DNA of 64,000 bases from Muribaculaceae bacterium (GCA_017427945.1 JAFRRT010000014.1:1-64000); one strand, 5' to 3'. Positions 17,451-27,568 are shown, counted from the stretch's first letter. Program-made: numbers and translations. The notes: a model not told the origin generated them from the sequence alone.

Positions 17451-19403
17451 TCAATGCCTTTTTTTCTTTTTCGACTTCTTGGGCTTCTGGTCGGTTTTGA
17501 GTTTCAGGTTCTTGTAAACCGTATCGTTCTTTTTTGTCTTGATCTTGAGGGTCTCATACAGTTCCTCGTCGCCGTAATACAGTTCAAGTTTGTATTTGTC
17601 TTTGGGCAGGTCGGTGAACACAAACACGCCGTTGTCACGGTTGTCGAGCGTATAGATGCGCGAGAGCACGCCACGGCCGTTATAGAGCCTGAGCAGCGCG
17701 CCGTTCACAGGCTTGAGCTGGTCCTCGCCAAACAGGCGCTGGTCGTCGTCGCGGCGCTCACGGTCGCTCCAGCGCACCGTGCCGGCTATGACGCCGTTCT
17801 TGCTCTTGCCCTTGCGGCCAAAATACTCGTCAATACCCAACGACTGGTTCCAGGCCTCCAGCCAGCAGTAGTTGTCGCAGAAAAGGCGCTCACGCTCGGG
17901 CAGATAGTCATGGAACGAGCCTTCGCTCAACATACCCGGCAACTTGTTATAGCGCAATACCCCTAGACCGACCTGATAGCCCCAATCATAGAAGGACCAG
18001 TCGCCGTTACTGCGCTGCTTGTGGGTCCACACAGTCACCTCGTTTCGCTCGAGGCTCTTCATCACGGCCTCGCTCAACTTGAGGCTGCCGTCAACGACAG
18101 GCTTGCCGTCCCAACCGCGATACAATCCCAGGGGGAAGTTCAGACGGGTGTCGGTACCCGTCGCATTGCTGTGAATAGCGAAGAAGATGTCGGCGCCGCT
18201 GTTGGCTGCCAACGATACAATCTCGAAAAGGTCGAGGTCATCCTCGGTGTTATTGGTCGTGCGCGAGAGCACAGTCTCATAACCCTTATTGGTGAGAATC
18301 TCATCCAAGGCAAGTCCCTTGGTCAGGTTGGAATTGGACTCATAATAGTGCAACGTGTCACGGGCACCGATAACCCATGTGGGAACGTGGCGGTCGTCGC
18401 TGTCATGTCCGCCATGGCCCGGATTGATGAACACACGCGGCACGTCCTTGCCGCCCTCAGGGTTCTTCACCTTAAAGGTCTTGCTCTTGCCTATAGCAAA
18501 ATCACGCCCTATGGCTGGTGCGATATCCAGCTCCAGCTGGTTCACTTGACCGCTGTACTGGGCGGTATAGACCACCTTGCCGCCTGCCGTCATGGGCTGC
18601 ACGGCCCGCTCTTCCTTGGGAGATATGGGCTTGAACGTCTCACCGTCAATCGAAATCAGCCAAATGCGCTGACCTTTATAGAAAGAGTTGGCGGCATTGC
18701 TCATGGCGATTATATAGTCGTTATTATACCAGCTGGGCATCAGGAACTCGCCCAGCTCGGCAATAATCGTTCCGTTGAGGCCACACACTACAACACCGCG
18801 CGAAGCAGCCTCAAACATGACCTTGGAACCGTCGGGCGACAATGATGCCCACAGGTAGCCATTGGAGTCGCGCACAGGCTGCAACATGCGAGTGGTGCCA
18901 CTCTCATCGACGATGTATAAGGCATCACCGCGCGTGTAGGCATAGACACCGACATTCTTGCTGCTCTGATATACCTGGCGCTCGCCGTTGATGACGACAC
19001 CGGCAGTTGCCCGGATGGCCTGCACCCTGCCATGCTGTGGATTAAGTACCACCTTGTCTTTGCTGGTTGCAGGGTCATAGCAATGGCCAGTGCGGTAAAC
19101 CAGTCCGTTTTTCTTGCGCTCCTGGGTGACATAATATACCTTGCCGTCGCCACCAAAGATGGCGTCAAAGCCAGGATAGCCCACACTCGACACGGTCTTG
19201 ACCACACCAGTGGAGAGGTTTTTCAACATCAGCTGCCGCGCATCGGTAGGCGAATACAGCAGCCACTCGCCATCATCGCTTATCTGCGGGAAGAAGCCGC
19301 AACTGTCCACCAGCATTTCCATGCTGCCGGGTTTAACGCCTGCTGCCGTTGCGCACAGTGCGCACAGGCACAATAATGGCATCAGGAAGAATCTTTTTCG
19401 CAT
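17451..19403 (-). CDS. propeller-amidase fusion protein
   Basis: A 650-residue secreted protein. A signal peptide is followed by a beta-propeller (about 28-295) and an Amidase_3-like domain (about 322-545). The amidase has VFINPGHGGHDSDDRH (His 330), YYESNSN, FAIHSNATG and SEGSFHDY, all equivalent to the motifs in the 800-residue amidase. A short carboxypeptidase-regulatory-like beta domain follows, then a lysine-rich tail. It heads a three-gene operon with its split counterpart. It lacks a type IX sorting signal, so it is probably periplasmic. It likely trims peptidoglycan. Confidence 0.88.
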   Translation of the reverse strand: MRKRFFLMPLLCLCALCATAAGVKPGSMEMLVDSCGFFPQISDDGEWLLYSPTDARQLMLKNLSTGVVKTVSSVGYPGFDAIFGGDGKVYYVTQERKKNGLVYRTGHCYDPATSKDKVVLNPQHGRVQAIRATAGVVINGERQVYQSSKNVGVYAYTRGDALYIVDESGTTRMLQPVRDSNGYLWASLSPDGSKVMFEAASRGVVVCGLNGTIIAELGEFLMPSWYNNDYIIAMSNAANSFYKGQRIWLISIDGETFKPISPKEERAVQPMTAGGKVVYTAQYSGQVNQLELDIAPAIGRDFAIGKSKTFKVKNPEGGKDVPRVFINPGHGGHDSDDRHVPTWVIGARDTLHYYESNSNLTKGLALDEILTNKGYETVLSRTTNNTEDDLDLFEIVSLAANSGADIFFAIHSNATGTDTRLNFPLGLYRGWDGKPVVDGSLKLSEAVMKSLERNEVTVWTHKQRSNGDWSFYDWGYQVGLGVLRYNKLPGMLSEGSFHDYLPERERLFCDNYCWLEAWNQSLGIDEYFGRKGKSKNGVIAGTVRWSDRERRDDDQRLFGEDQLKPVNGALLRLYNGRGVLSRIYTLDNRDNGVFVFTDLPKDKYKLELYYGDEELYETLKIKTKKNDTVYKNLKLKTDQKPKKSKKKKRH

Positions 19404-19430
19404 TGTCTTTCTATACTTTGGTTACAATAG

Positions 19431-19439
19431 GCAAAGGTA
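19431..19439 (-). promoter_or_regulatory. -7 promoter box of the amidase operon
   Basis: The minus strand reads TACCTTTGC, 28 bases before the start of the 650-residue gene. No good -33 is seen. Confidence 0.5.
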
Positions 19440-19539
19440 GTGAAAATCTTTACACGTTTTATGCTTTTTTGCCATTTTTTCTAAAAGATTTGCGACCATG
19501 GTTTTAAGGGTCAATAACGACAAAGGCTCTCATATCAAA

Positions 19540-19577
19540 CTGTGCCCACGACCTGTTTGACCAAGTCGCGGGCACAG
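19540..19577. terminator. strong hairpin after the LRR gene
   Basis: CTGTGCCC pairs with GGGCACAG and CGAC with GTCG, with one A-C mismatch. It lies about 60 bases after the stop of the LRR gene. Neither strand has a strong T-run, so termination is plausible but not certain. A second stem, GCCCCGTT/AACGGGGC (19625-19632 with 19654-19661), overlaps the LRR stop codon. Confidence 0.45.
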
Positions 19578-19639
19578 TATTCGGCACTCAAAACATGAGC
19601 CGGGAGAATTCAAACTTGAAATTCGCCCCGTTGATGATG

Positions 19640-22219
19640 TCAATTCTTATACAAACGGGGCTTTTCAAGAACGATTTCCTCGTCGAGGATGAGGCTGCGC
19701 ATTGAAGCTGTCCCGGTACTTCCAACGGACTGCTTCGCCACATGGCTTGAGTTGCTGAGCAACATATCAATCAAGGCGGTCACGTCAGCAATGGAAATGT
19801 TGCTGTCGCCGTTCACGTCGGCATTAGCCAAATTGACGGCACTGGCGTCATGACTCAACAGATAATCAATCAGGGCTGTCACGTCGGCAATTGACACATT
19901 GCCGTCATCATTCACATCGCCAGGTATGGACGTGCTGCCGGCATAGGGTCCCCAACCTGTGCCGTCCCAAGCCCAATGATAGACATCCCAATTCTTGGCA
20001 TTGGCCTGGCTGACCTGGGCTGCAGTGATTACATTCCCCTCAACGGTATCGTCTTCGGGATTATCATCGACAATGGCATAAAGCTCTCCGGGATCATCGG
20101 CGCTGCGTGTGGGCAACGCGTTGACGATCCGACCCATCTGGCTGGCATTGAGTTTATTATAGAATAGGGCTAATTGATTCAAATCAGGGCTATTACCCAA
20201 CTGCAGGCTGGTCAACTGATTGTTCTGAGCACGGAAAATTTGCAAAGCACTACAGCCACTGGCATCAATACTTGTTAGCTGATTAAAATCTAACAAAAGG
20301 TAAATGAGATCATCATGGTTACCAAGTACCACTTGAGAAATCTGATTGTTGGTGCACATTAAATGGAGTAACGAGGCAAACCTCGAGACATCGATAGTGC
20401 CCGCAACCTGGTTGCCACGGATGTCAAAAGAAAGGAAATTGTCAGGACAAGTGCTCAGGTCCACACTTGTCAACAGGTTGTAGCGGCACCAGAGGTAGAG
20501 GAGTTTGGAGTTGCGGCTGATGTCCAGTTCGGTCAGTTGATTGTCTTCACACAGTAGATACATGAGCTCTGGGCAAGTGGTGACGTCCAGTTCAGTCAAT
20601 TGGTTGTACATGCAATCGATATAATTCAGTACAGGACAATTATAAACTTCCAAACGGGTCAGAGCGCAAGAGTAGCATTCTAATTGTTCAAGTGATAGAT
20701 TATCGTTGGCAACCAGTGCCGTCAACTGGGGTTTATTAATTACCAAGAGTGTGGTGAACAGATTGTCACTGCACCACAGTTCCCCCAGGTCGTTCATATT
20801 ATCCACATTCAGGCTGGTGAGGCCGCAGTTAGAGCAGTTAAGATAAGTCATGGCCGAGCAGTCACTCAAGCCGGTAATGCTGCCAAGGTCAGGGTTGTTC
20901 ATGCAGTTCAAGTTCACAAGGGAAGTCAGACCCGTCACGTTGAGCGAGGTCAACTGGTTATTATAGCAATACAAACTTTTGAGGCCAGGACAGAACGTCA
21001 CGTCAAGTGAAGTGAATGCGCAATAATCGCAGCCAAACCAAGCCAACGCTGTGCAGTCCGTCAGTCCCTGGATGGTGGAAAGATTGCTGTTTACTTCACA
21101 ATGTAATAAGTTCAGACCAGTGCAGCCTGTCACATCAAACGATGTCAAGGCGCAGTAGGCGCATCTGAGCTCTAACAGCCCCGTGTTACCACTAACCCTG
21201 AGATATTTCAGTTGAGGTTTGTTGCTCACTTCAAGGGTGCCTGTCAACTGGTTGTTACGGGCCCACAGCGTTTGCAGGTTGTTCATGTTGTTCACGCCGG
21301 GCAGTTCGGTGATGGCACAATCCTCACAGTCCAGATAGGTCAATGCGATACAACCAGCCAGGCCAGTGATGGCAGTTAGATTAGAATTATAATAACACTT
21401 CAGCGTTTTTAACGCCGAGCAGCCCGAAACCACGAGCGTGGTCAAGTCACAACTATAGCACAAGAGCTCTGTCAGCTGTGTATTACCCGTGACCCTGAGG
21501 TAAGACAGGTTGTGGTGACCAGAGACATTGAGTGACGTCAGCTGATTGTAGCGTGCATAAAGTTTTTCCAAGTTCGTCATGCCTGAGACAGCGCTCAAGT
21601 CGGTGATGGCGCAGTCCTCACAGTCCAGATAGGTGATTGCTGTACAGGAGGCCAACCCATAGATAGTGGTTAGATTAGCATTCTCGTAGCACCTCAAACT
21701 GGCCAAGGCAGTACAATTGGAGATATCAAAACTGGTGATTGCGTTGCGGTAGCAGGTGAGTGACGTCAGATTAGGATTGTTTGCTATCCACAACGTCCTC
21801 AAGGCACTATGGTTCGTTACTGAGAAAAGAGAAATCTGGTTGTTCTGGAGATACAATTGCTCCAGAGCCGTGTTACTATCCACGTTGATTGAGGTCAACT
21901 TGTTGTAGCCCAAGTTGAGGTATTTCAACTTGGTGTTCTGGCTCAAATCGACAGACGAAAGGTTGTTGCTGAAACACATCAGATAGGTTAACTGGGTGAA
22001 GTATTCCACACCCTTCATGTTAGAGATGCCTTTGTTGTATAGATACAGTGTGTCGCGGGCATTGAGCTGCGCCGTGGTGATGGTGCCGCTGGGATACTCA
22101 CTCAGCAGGTAGCTGCGGAAGTTCGCGTCAGGGAAGTTGGTGCTGTTGATGACCACGTCGGCGTGTGCGGCAAGCGATGCCGTGAGCACGGTCAGGAAAA
22201 TGAGTAAAAGCTTTTTCAT
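19640..22219 (-). CDS. secreted leucine-rich-repeat protein with dockerin-like tail
   Basis: An 859-residue secreted protein with a signal peptide (to about residue 20). About thirty leucine-rich repeats follow, of the bacterial LxxLxCxxNxLTSLxV type. Residues 197-393 hold two copies of a 98-99 residue super-repeat starting with YLDCEDCAIT, and diverged copies follow from residues 394 and 459. Cysteines recur at fixed positions. The C-terminus has two dockerin-like calcium repeats (DVNDDGNVSIADVTALIDYLL and DVNGDSNISIADVTALIDMLL). It is probably a surface binding protein of unknown ligand. It is a single gene with its own promoter at 22283-22314. Confidence 0.85.
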   Translation of the reverse strand: MKKLLLIFLTVLTASLAAHADVVINSTNFPDANFRSYLLSEYPSGTITTAQLNARDTLYLYNKGISNMKGVEYFTQLTYLMCFSNNLSSVDLSQNTKLKYLNLGYNKLTSINVDSNTALEQLYLQNNQISLFSVTNHSALRTLWIANNPNLTSLTCYRNAITSFDISNCTALASLRCYENANLTTIYGLASCTAITYLDCEDCAITDLSAVSGMTNLEKLYARYNQLTSLNVSGHHNLSYLRVTGNTQLTELLCYSCDLTTLVVSGCSALKTLKCYYNSNLTAITGLAGCIALTYLDCEDCAITELPGVNNMNNLQTLWARNNQLTGTLEVSNKPQLKYLRVSGNTGLLELRCAYCALTSFDVTGCTGLNLLHCEVNSNLSTIQGLTDCTALAWFGCDYCAFTSLDVTFCPGLKSLYCYNNQLTSLNVTGLTSLVNLNCMNNPDLGSITGLSDCSAMTYLNCSNCGLTSLNVDNMNDLGELWCSDNLFTTLLVINKPQLTALVANDNLSLEQLECYSCALTRLEVYNCPVLNYIDCMYNQLTELDVTTCPELMYLLCEDNQLTELDISRNSKLLYLWCRYNLLTSVDLSTCPDNFLSFDIRGNQVAGTIDVSRFASLLHLMCTNNQISQVVLGNHDDLIYLLLDFNQLTSIDASGCSALQIFRAQNNQLTSLQLGNSPDLNQLALFYNKLNASQMGRIVNALPTRSADDPGELYAIVDDNPEDDTVEGNVITAAQVSQANAKNWDVYHWAWDGTGWGPYAGSTSIPGDVNDDGNVSIADVTALIDYLLSHDASAVNLANADVNGDSNISIADVTALIDMLLSNSSHVAKQSVGSTGTASMRSLILDEEIVLEKPRLYKN

Positions 22220-22282
22220 GATCTTAATATATTAACGTTAATAATAATCGGGACGACAAGCGACATCATCAAATGATTTTTG

Positions 22283-22314
22283 GCAAAAATATAACAAATA
22301 AACGGAAAACACAA
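22283..22314 (-). promoter_or_regulatory. promoter of the LRR gene
   Basis: On the minus strand a TTG (22312-22314) and TATTTTTGC (22283-22291) are separated by 20 bases. This predicts a start about 60 bases before the ATG. Confidence 0.55.
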
Positions 22315-22400
22315 GAAATCCCTAATATTTTTTAAGCGATCGCCCTATATATATCAACATACAGGAGAAGCACCACATTATGTGCTCACATACCTAAAGA

Positions 22401-22440
22401 CAGGAAACGCAACGGCTATCCGTCACGTTTCCTGCTTTTA
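22401..22440. terminator. terminator after nuoN
   Basis: CAGGAAACG (22401-22409) pairs with CGTTTCCTG (22426-22434), with an inner ACGG-CTAT-CCGT stem. It lies about 55 bases past the nuoN stop and marks the end of the nuo-atp-nuo gene block. The minus-strand run is TCTTT and the plus-strand run CTTTTA. Confidence 0.7.
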
Positions 22441-22491
22441 TAAAATAAGAATTATGAAAACTCTTTTCTAATGTGGTCTTTTTACTTCCAA

Positions 22492-23976
22492 TTACTGGAT
22501 AGCAGCGAACATCGAGCTGATGGCATCCACAGCCCCGTTAATGTAGGCATAGATGCAGCTGATCAGACCGATGAAGATGATGCCAGCCACACACAAGATG
22601 AGGCCCAGACGCTCGGTCCAGTGACTCTTGATGGTGGGGATGACACAGTCGTCCTGACGCAGGAACATGGCCTTGACCACAAGCAGATAGTAGTACAACG
22701 AGATGATCGTGTTGACCAACGCGATGAGCACCAGAATGTAGATGGCTATCGAACCCTGTTGGCAAGCGCCCACAAAGATGAAGAACTTGCTGAAGAAGCC
22801 TGCGAACGGGGGAATACCACCCAGCGAGAACATCGCCAGCATCATCGTGAAGGCCAGCCACGGATTGGTCTTGAACAAGCCGTTGTAGTCATCCATGGTC
22901 ACCTTGCCGGTTTGACGCTCGATAGCGGCAATCACACCAAATGCAGCGAGGTTGCTGAAGATGTAAACCAGCACATAGTAAATCATCGAGGACATACCCA
23001 TCACGTTCACGGCAATGATACCGAGCATGATGTAGCCTGCCTGCGAGATTGACGAGAAGGCCAGGAAACGCTTAAGGTTGCGCTGACGGACGGCAAACAG
23101 GTTACCCAGCGTGATGGTGAGCACGATAACGGCATAGAGCATCCACTCCCATACCTGACCATAGGCCGATCCGAAGACCTGCACAAGGATAATCAGGAAC
23201 GAGAAGGCTGCAGCACCCTTGCTGATAACCGACAGATAGCTGGTCACAGCGGTGGGAGCACCCTGATAAACGTCGGCAGTCCACTGGTGGAAGGGCACGA
23301 GCGACAACTTGAAGCCTACACCGGCGATAACGAACGCCAGTGCCGCGATGAGCAAGGCTGAACGGTTACCGATGAGTGCAGTGGCAATCTCCTTGAAGTA
23401 GAGCGTTCCGCTCATGCCATACACAAACGAGATGCCCAACAGGAAAATAGCCGATGAGAAGATGGCCGTGAAGATATACTTAGCAGCGGCCTCATGTGAC
23501 TCATAATGGCGTTTCTCAAATGCCGCAAGGGCTGCGATGGGCAGCGAAGCGGTCTCGAGACCGATGACGAACAACAGGAAGTGGCGTGCCGATATCATCA
23601 GGAACATACCCAACAATGTCAACAACGTCAACTCATAGAACTCGCCACGGCGAACGCTCACAAAGTCGCTGTTGGTCCACTTGACAGCCTGCAGGAGCAC
23701 CAGCAGCACACCCACGTTGAGGATGTTCTTCATCACCCAAGTGGGGGCATTGGACTCGAACATGCCGCCAAAGGCCTCGCCCGTTGCTGCGGGGAAGCAG
23801 AAGCAGTATATCGTGTAGAGCGCCATCATGATGACCGTAAAGATGGGCATGTAACGCTGAGAGCGCTCAGGCATGAAAGTGTCGTAGATGAAAACAAGCA
23901 GGAAAACCAGCAACAGGCCTATCTCCTGCGGCATCAATAAGAATTGTGAATAATCCATCATATCTATATTATGCAA
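22492..23976 (-). CDS. nuoN: NADH-quinone oxidoreductase subunit N
   Basis: A 494-residue antiporter-like membrane subunit of Complex I, the usual family length (about 480-490). About fourteen hydrophobic helices are visible. The SLVPFHQWTADVYQGAPTA segment is the conserved NuoN signature around the discontinuous helix, and lysines such as in VKWTN lie where proton-channel residues are expected. It pumps ions next to NuoM. It is the last gene of the block, 24 bases after nuoM. Confidence 0.96.
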   Translation of the reverse strand: MHNIDMMDYSQFLLMPQEIGLLLVFLLVFIYDTFMPERSQRYMPIFTVIMMALYTIYCFCFPAATGEAFGGMFESNAPTWVMKNILNVGVLLVLLQAVKWTNSDFVSVRRGEFYELTLLTLLGMFLMISARHFLLFVIGLETASLPIAALAAFEKRHYESHEAAAKYIFTAIFSSAIFLLGISFVYGMSGTLYFKEIATALIGNRSALLIAALAFVIAGVGFKLSLVPFHQWTADVYQGAPTAVTSYLSVISKGAAAFSFLIILVQVFGSAYGQVWEWMLYAVIVLTITLGNLFAVRQRNLKRFLAFSSISQAGYIMLGIIAVNVMGMSSMIYYVLVYIFSNLAAFGVIAAIERQTGKVTMDDYNGLFKTNPWLAFTMMLAMFSLGGIPPFAGFFSKFFIFVGACQQGSIAIYILVLIALVNTIISLYYYLLVVKAMFLRQDDCVIPTIKSHWTERLGLILCVAGIIFIGLISCIYAYINGAVDAISSMFAAIQ

Positions 23977-24000
23977 TTTTTATCAGGTTAAACACTTTCA

Positions 24001-25533
24001 TCACAACACATTGGGCAGAGCAGCCTGCAAAGCCTCGACCACGGGGTAGAAGCTGCTCTTGATGATGTCGATAAAGAAGTTGGGGAAGCAACCGATGGCT
24101 GCCACAGCAAGGATAAGCGTGGCGGTCGAGAGGCGTTCCTCCCACGTAGCGTCGGTCAATGAGCGGTGATGCTCATCCTGTACCTCGCCAAAGAGCAATT
24201 TGGCGACAACACGCAGGATGTAAACCGCAGTCACGACAATCGACATGGTGGCCAGGATGGTGAGCACACGGTGGAACAGGTCGGTGTGCTGGAACGAGCC
24301 GAAGAAGATAGTCATCTCGGCAGCGAAACCGCTCAAGCCCGGCAGACCCAACGATGCCAAACCGGCAATCACGTAGCCCACACCCAGATAGGGCATGATG
24401 TGCATCATACCGCCCATGTCGCGGATGTCACGCGTGTGGGTGCGACCGTAAATCATACCGATGAGGGCAAAGAAGAGGGCCGTCATCAAACCGTGCGAGA
24501 GCATCTGCATCACAGCACCGGTCATCGCCGTGGTGTTGAACATGAGGATGGCAAACAGCACCATGCCGCAGTGGCTCACACTGGAATAAGCGTTGATGTA
24601 CTTGAGGTCGGTCTGCACACAAGCGCTGAAGGCACCATAGACGATGCTGAAGCCCGTCAGCAGCAGGAAAATCCATGCCAGCTGGTTAGCAGCAAACGGC
24701 ATCAGGTAGATGGCGATGCGGAAACAGCCGTAACCTCCCAGCTTCATCAACACACCAGCGTGGAGCATCGACACCGCGGTGGGCGCCGAAGCATGACCAT
24801 CGGGCGACCATGTGTGGAACGGGAACATAGCACCCAGGACGCCAAAGCCCACAAACGTGAGCGGGAACAACAGGTATTGCCAGTTGTGCGGGATGGCATC
24901 GTTATGGGCGATATCCAGAATATTCATCGTCAGGGGCTGACCTGCAGGAGCCGAGTGGAAATAGATACCGATGAGGCCCAACATCAGGAAGGCAGAGCCA
25001 CCCATCAGCATCAACGTCAGCTTCATGGCACTGTAGTTCTTGTTGCCGCTGCCCCACACACCAATCAAGAGGTACATGGGAATAAGTGCGACCTCATAGA
25101 ACATGAACATCGTGAACAGGTCAATCGAGATAAAGAAGCCAAACACACCCGTGGACAACAAGAAGAACCACATGAAGAACTGCCTGGGCAGCGGGTTCAT
25201 CTTCCACGAGGCGAAGACTCCGGCGAACACGATGAAGGCCGAGAGCAGTATCATCACCACGCTCACGCCATCGACGCCCAACGCCAGATGAACGTTGAAC
25301 GGGGCATACCACATCACGTCGCTGCGCAATATCATCTCACTGGTGTCACCGGCACCGCGTGCCTGCAGGAAAATGCTCACCAGCCAAAAGGCAAGCACCA
25401 TGAGCACACTGGCACCAATCACGGCAACGGTCCTGATGGCCTTGATGCCGCGGTTGCTGCACAGGGCCAGGCCTCCAAGCGTCAGCAGAGGCACGATCAC
25501 AAAGTAAATCAGTATATTATTGAAAATTTCCAT
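24001..25533 (-). CDS. nuoM: NADH-quinone oxidoreductase subunit M
   Basis: A 510-residue antiporter-like subunit of Complex I. It has MFPFHTWSPDGHASAPTAVSMLHAGVL-type family blocks, with the conserved lysine and glutamate (FMFYEVALIPMYLLIG) of the proton path. About fourteen membrane helices are present. It lies 32 bases downstream of nuoL and 24 bases upstream of nuoN on the same strand. Confidence 0.96.
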   Translation of the reverse strand: MEIFNNILIYFVIVPLLTLGGLALCSNRGIKAIRTVAVIGASVLMVLAFWLVSIFLQARGAGDTSEMILRSDVMWYAPFNVHLALGVDGVSVVMILLSAFIVFAGVFASWKMNPLPRQFFMWFFLLSTGVFGFFISIDLFTMFMFYEVALIPMYLLIGVWGSGNKNYSAMKLTLMLMGGSAFLMLGLIGIYFHSAPAGQPLTMNILDIAHNDAIPHNWQYLLFPLTFVGFGVLGAMFPFHTWSPDGHASAPTAVSMLHAGVLMKLGGYGCFRIAIYLMPFAANQLAWIFLLLTGFSIVYGAFSACVQTDLKYINAYSSVSHCGMVLFAILMFNTTAMTGAVMQMLSHGLMTALFFALIGMIYGRTHTRDIRDMGGMMHIMPYLGVGYVIAGLASLGLPGLSGFAAEMTIFFGSFQHTDLFHRVLTILATMSIVVTAVYILRVVAKLLFGEVQDEHHRSLTDATWEERLSTATLILAVAAIGCFPNFFIDIIKSSFYPVVEALQAALPNVL

Positions 25534-25565
25534 TGTATATCCTTTCTATTTTGTCAAGACCGTTA

Positions 25566-27563
25566 TTAGATGAATAGACAAACCATTGTGATTGCCGCAA
25601 GCAGCAGGGCTCCCAGCAAGTACACATACACATAAGCCTGAATGCTGCCCGACTGCAAACGACGGATGCCGTAGGAAACCGAGTTGGTGGTGTCGGCAAG
25701 CAGGTTGAAGAAGCCGTCGATGATGTGACGGTCGAACCAGGCGATGGGAACACAGATGGCCTGGAAAATCACCTTGTGGGTGATGAACTGGTAGAGCTCA
25801 TCCATGTAGAAGCGCTTGTAGGAAGCTGTCCACAGGCCGCGCATTGCATTGGCCATGCGCTCGGGCAACTTGTTTTCCTTGTAGTACATCACCGTGGCGA
25901 GAATGATACCAATCAATGCCACGCCGATGCTCGAACCGGCCACGGTCCAGTCAATGGAGGTGTGCAACGCATGACCGTCCCAGGTTACCAGGTCGTGGAA
26001 GGGCACGAAGCCGGCAACACACGAGATGGCGGCGAGGACAATCAGCGGCAGCGTCATCGTCCAAGGCTGGTCCTTGGGCTTGTGATGCTCATCATGAACC
26101 TCATGTTTCTTCCAGAAGAAGATGAGGTAGTAGATGCGGAACATGTAGAAGGCGGTCATACATGCCACCATCGACATCCACAGACCCCAACCCAAGCCGC
26201 GATGATAAGCGGCAACGAGGATTTCGTCCTTACTGAAGAAGCCGGCGAACGGGGGAATACCCGCGATGGCCAGACAGCCGATAAGGAAACAGATGCTGGT
26301 GATGGGCATGTACTTGTGCAAGCCGTGCATCTTGTCGTTCTCGTTGCTGTGAACTGCATGGATAATGGCACCGGCGCACAGGAAGAGCAACGCCTTGAAC
26401 ATAGCGTGGGTGAACAAGTGGAACATCGATGCCATGTAGCCCAAGCCGTAGCCCTCGTGAATCTCGACGAGGGCATTGTTGTTGGAGCTCACGGCGAGCG
26501 AAGTCATCATAAAGGCAATCTGCGAAATAGTCGAGAATGCCAGCGCACGCTTGATGTCGCTCTGGGTGCAGGCGATGGCAGCGGCATAGAATGCCGTGAA
26601 CGCGCCGACCACCAGGATGATGTTCATCGCGCCCTGCACAAGCACATAAAGCGGGAAGAGCCTTGCCACCAGGAATACACCGGCCACAACCATCGTTGCA
26701 GCGTGGATCAACGCCGAAACGGGCGTGGGGCCCTCCATAGCATCGGGCAGCCAGATGTGCAACGGGTACATCGCACTCTTACCGGCGCCGCCGATGAAGA
26801 TGAAGGTCAAAGCCCATGCCATAACCGAGCAGCCCATGAAGGTGGCGCCTCCAGCAGTGGTGATGGCGCTCTGGGCGGTTTCCAGGCTACCCGACATCGT
26901 GGGTCCGAAGACCAGCTTGTCGAAGTCGAAGGTATTGGTGTAGTAGCTCAGAATCATGATACCCAACAGGAAGAACAAGTCAGCCAGACGGGTGACGATG
27001 AATGCCTTCTTGTTGGCATGGTTGGCAGCGGGTGTGGAATAATAGAAACCGATGAGCAGGTAGGACGAAAGACCCACCATCTCAAAGAAGACGAAAATCT
27101 GGAAAATGTTGGTAGCTACCACCAGACCCAGCATCGAGAACGTGAACAGGGCTAGGAAGGCATAGTAACGCTGGAATCCCTTCTCGGCGTTGCCGTCGTG
27201 GTCGCTCATGTAACCAATGCTGTAAAGGTGCACCATGAAAGATACTGTGGTGATGACCACAAGCATCATGGCTGCGATGGGGTCAACCAGGACGCCCATA
27301 CGCACCACCAGCGTGTCGGTAAACGACAACCAGGCGGGATTAGCGACCACCACTGCCTGACGCACGCCATCCACTATCTGGCCCTGGCTGCTGCCAAAGA
27401 AATAGGTCAGCGCCACGCCATAAGCAAGGACGGTATCGACAAGCATGGCCAATACACCTATCCAGCCAGTGATTTTTCTACCCATTTTCACCCCGACGAG
27501 TCCCAGGAACAGGAACATGAACAGGGGTAATGCTACAACTATTATTGCTAAACTCAGTGGCAT
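25566..27563 (-). CDS. nuoL: NADH-quinone oxidoreductase subunit L
   Basis: A 665-residue distal antiporter-like subunit of Complex I, carrying the long lateral helix at its C-terminus. Landmarks are KSAMYPLHIWLPDAMEGPTPVSALIHAATMV and the FFSKDEILVAAY segment. A histidine-rich loop (HEVHDEHHKPKD) sits before the C-terminal helices. NuoL forms the far end of the membrane arm. The gene is 5 bases after nuoK. Confidence 0.96.
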   Translation of the reverse strand: MPLSLAIIVVALPLFMFLFLGLVGVKMGRKITGWIGVLAMLVDTVLAYGVALTYFFGSSQGQIVDGVRQAVVVANPAWLSFTDTLVVRMGVLVDPIAAMMLVVITTVSFMVHLYSIGYMSDHDGNAEKGFQRYYAFLALFTFSMLGLVVATNIFQIFVFFEMVGLSSYLLIGFYYSTPAANHANKKAFIVTRLADLFFLLGIMILSYYTNTFDFDKLVFGPTMSGSLETAQSAITTAGGATFMGCSVMAWALTFIFIGGAGKSAMYPLHIWLPDAMEGPTPVSALIHAATMVVAGVFLVARLFPLYVLVQGAMNIILVVGAFTAFYAAAIACTQSDIKRALAFSTISQIAFMMTSLAVSSNNNALVEIHEGYGLGYMASMFHLFTHAMFKALLFLCAGAIIHAVHSNENDKMHGLHKYMPITSICFLIGCLAIAGIPPFAGFFSKDEILVAAYHRGLGWGLWMSMVACMTAFYMFRIYYLIFFWKKHEVHDEHHKPKDQPWTMTLPLIVLAAISCVAGFVPFHDLVTWDGHALHTSIDWTVAGSSIGVALIGIILATVMYYKENKLPERMANAMRGLWTASYKRFYMDELYQFITHKVIFQAICVPIAWFDRHIIDGFFNLLADTTNSVSYGIRRLQSGSIQAYVYVYLLGALLLAAITMVCLFI

Positions 27564-27568
27564 AATCG

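Noticed and set aside
24166-27155. Two long plus-strand frames (467 and 476 codons) opposite nuoM and nuoL
   Set aside because: They are antisense to clear Complex I genes and read as histidine- and glutamine-rich nonsense. No family features are present.
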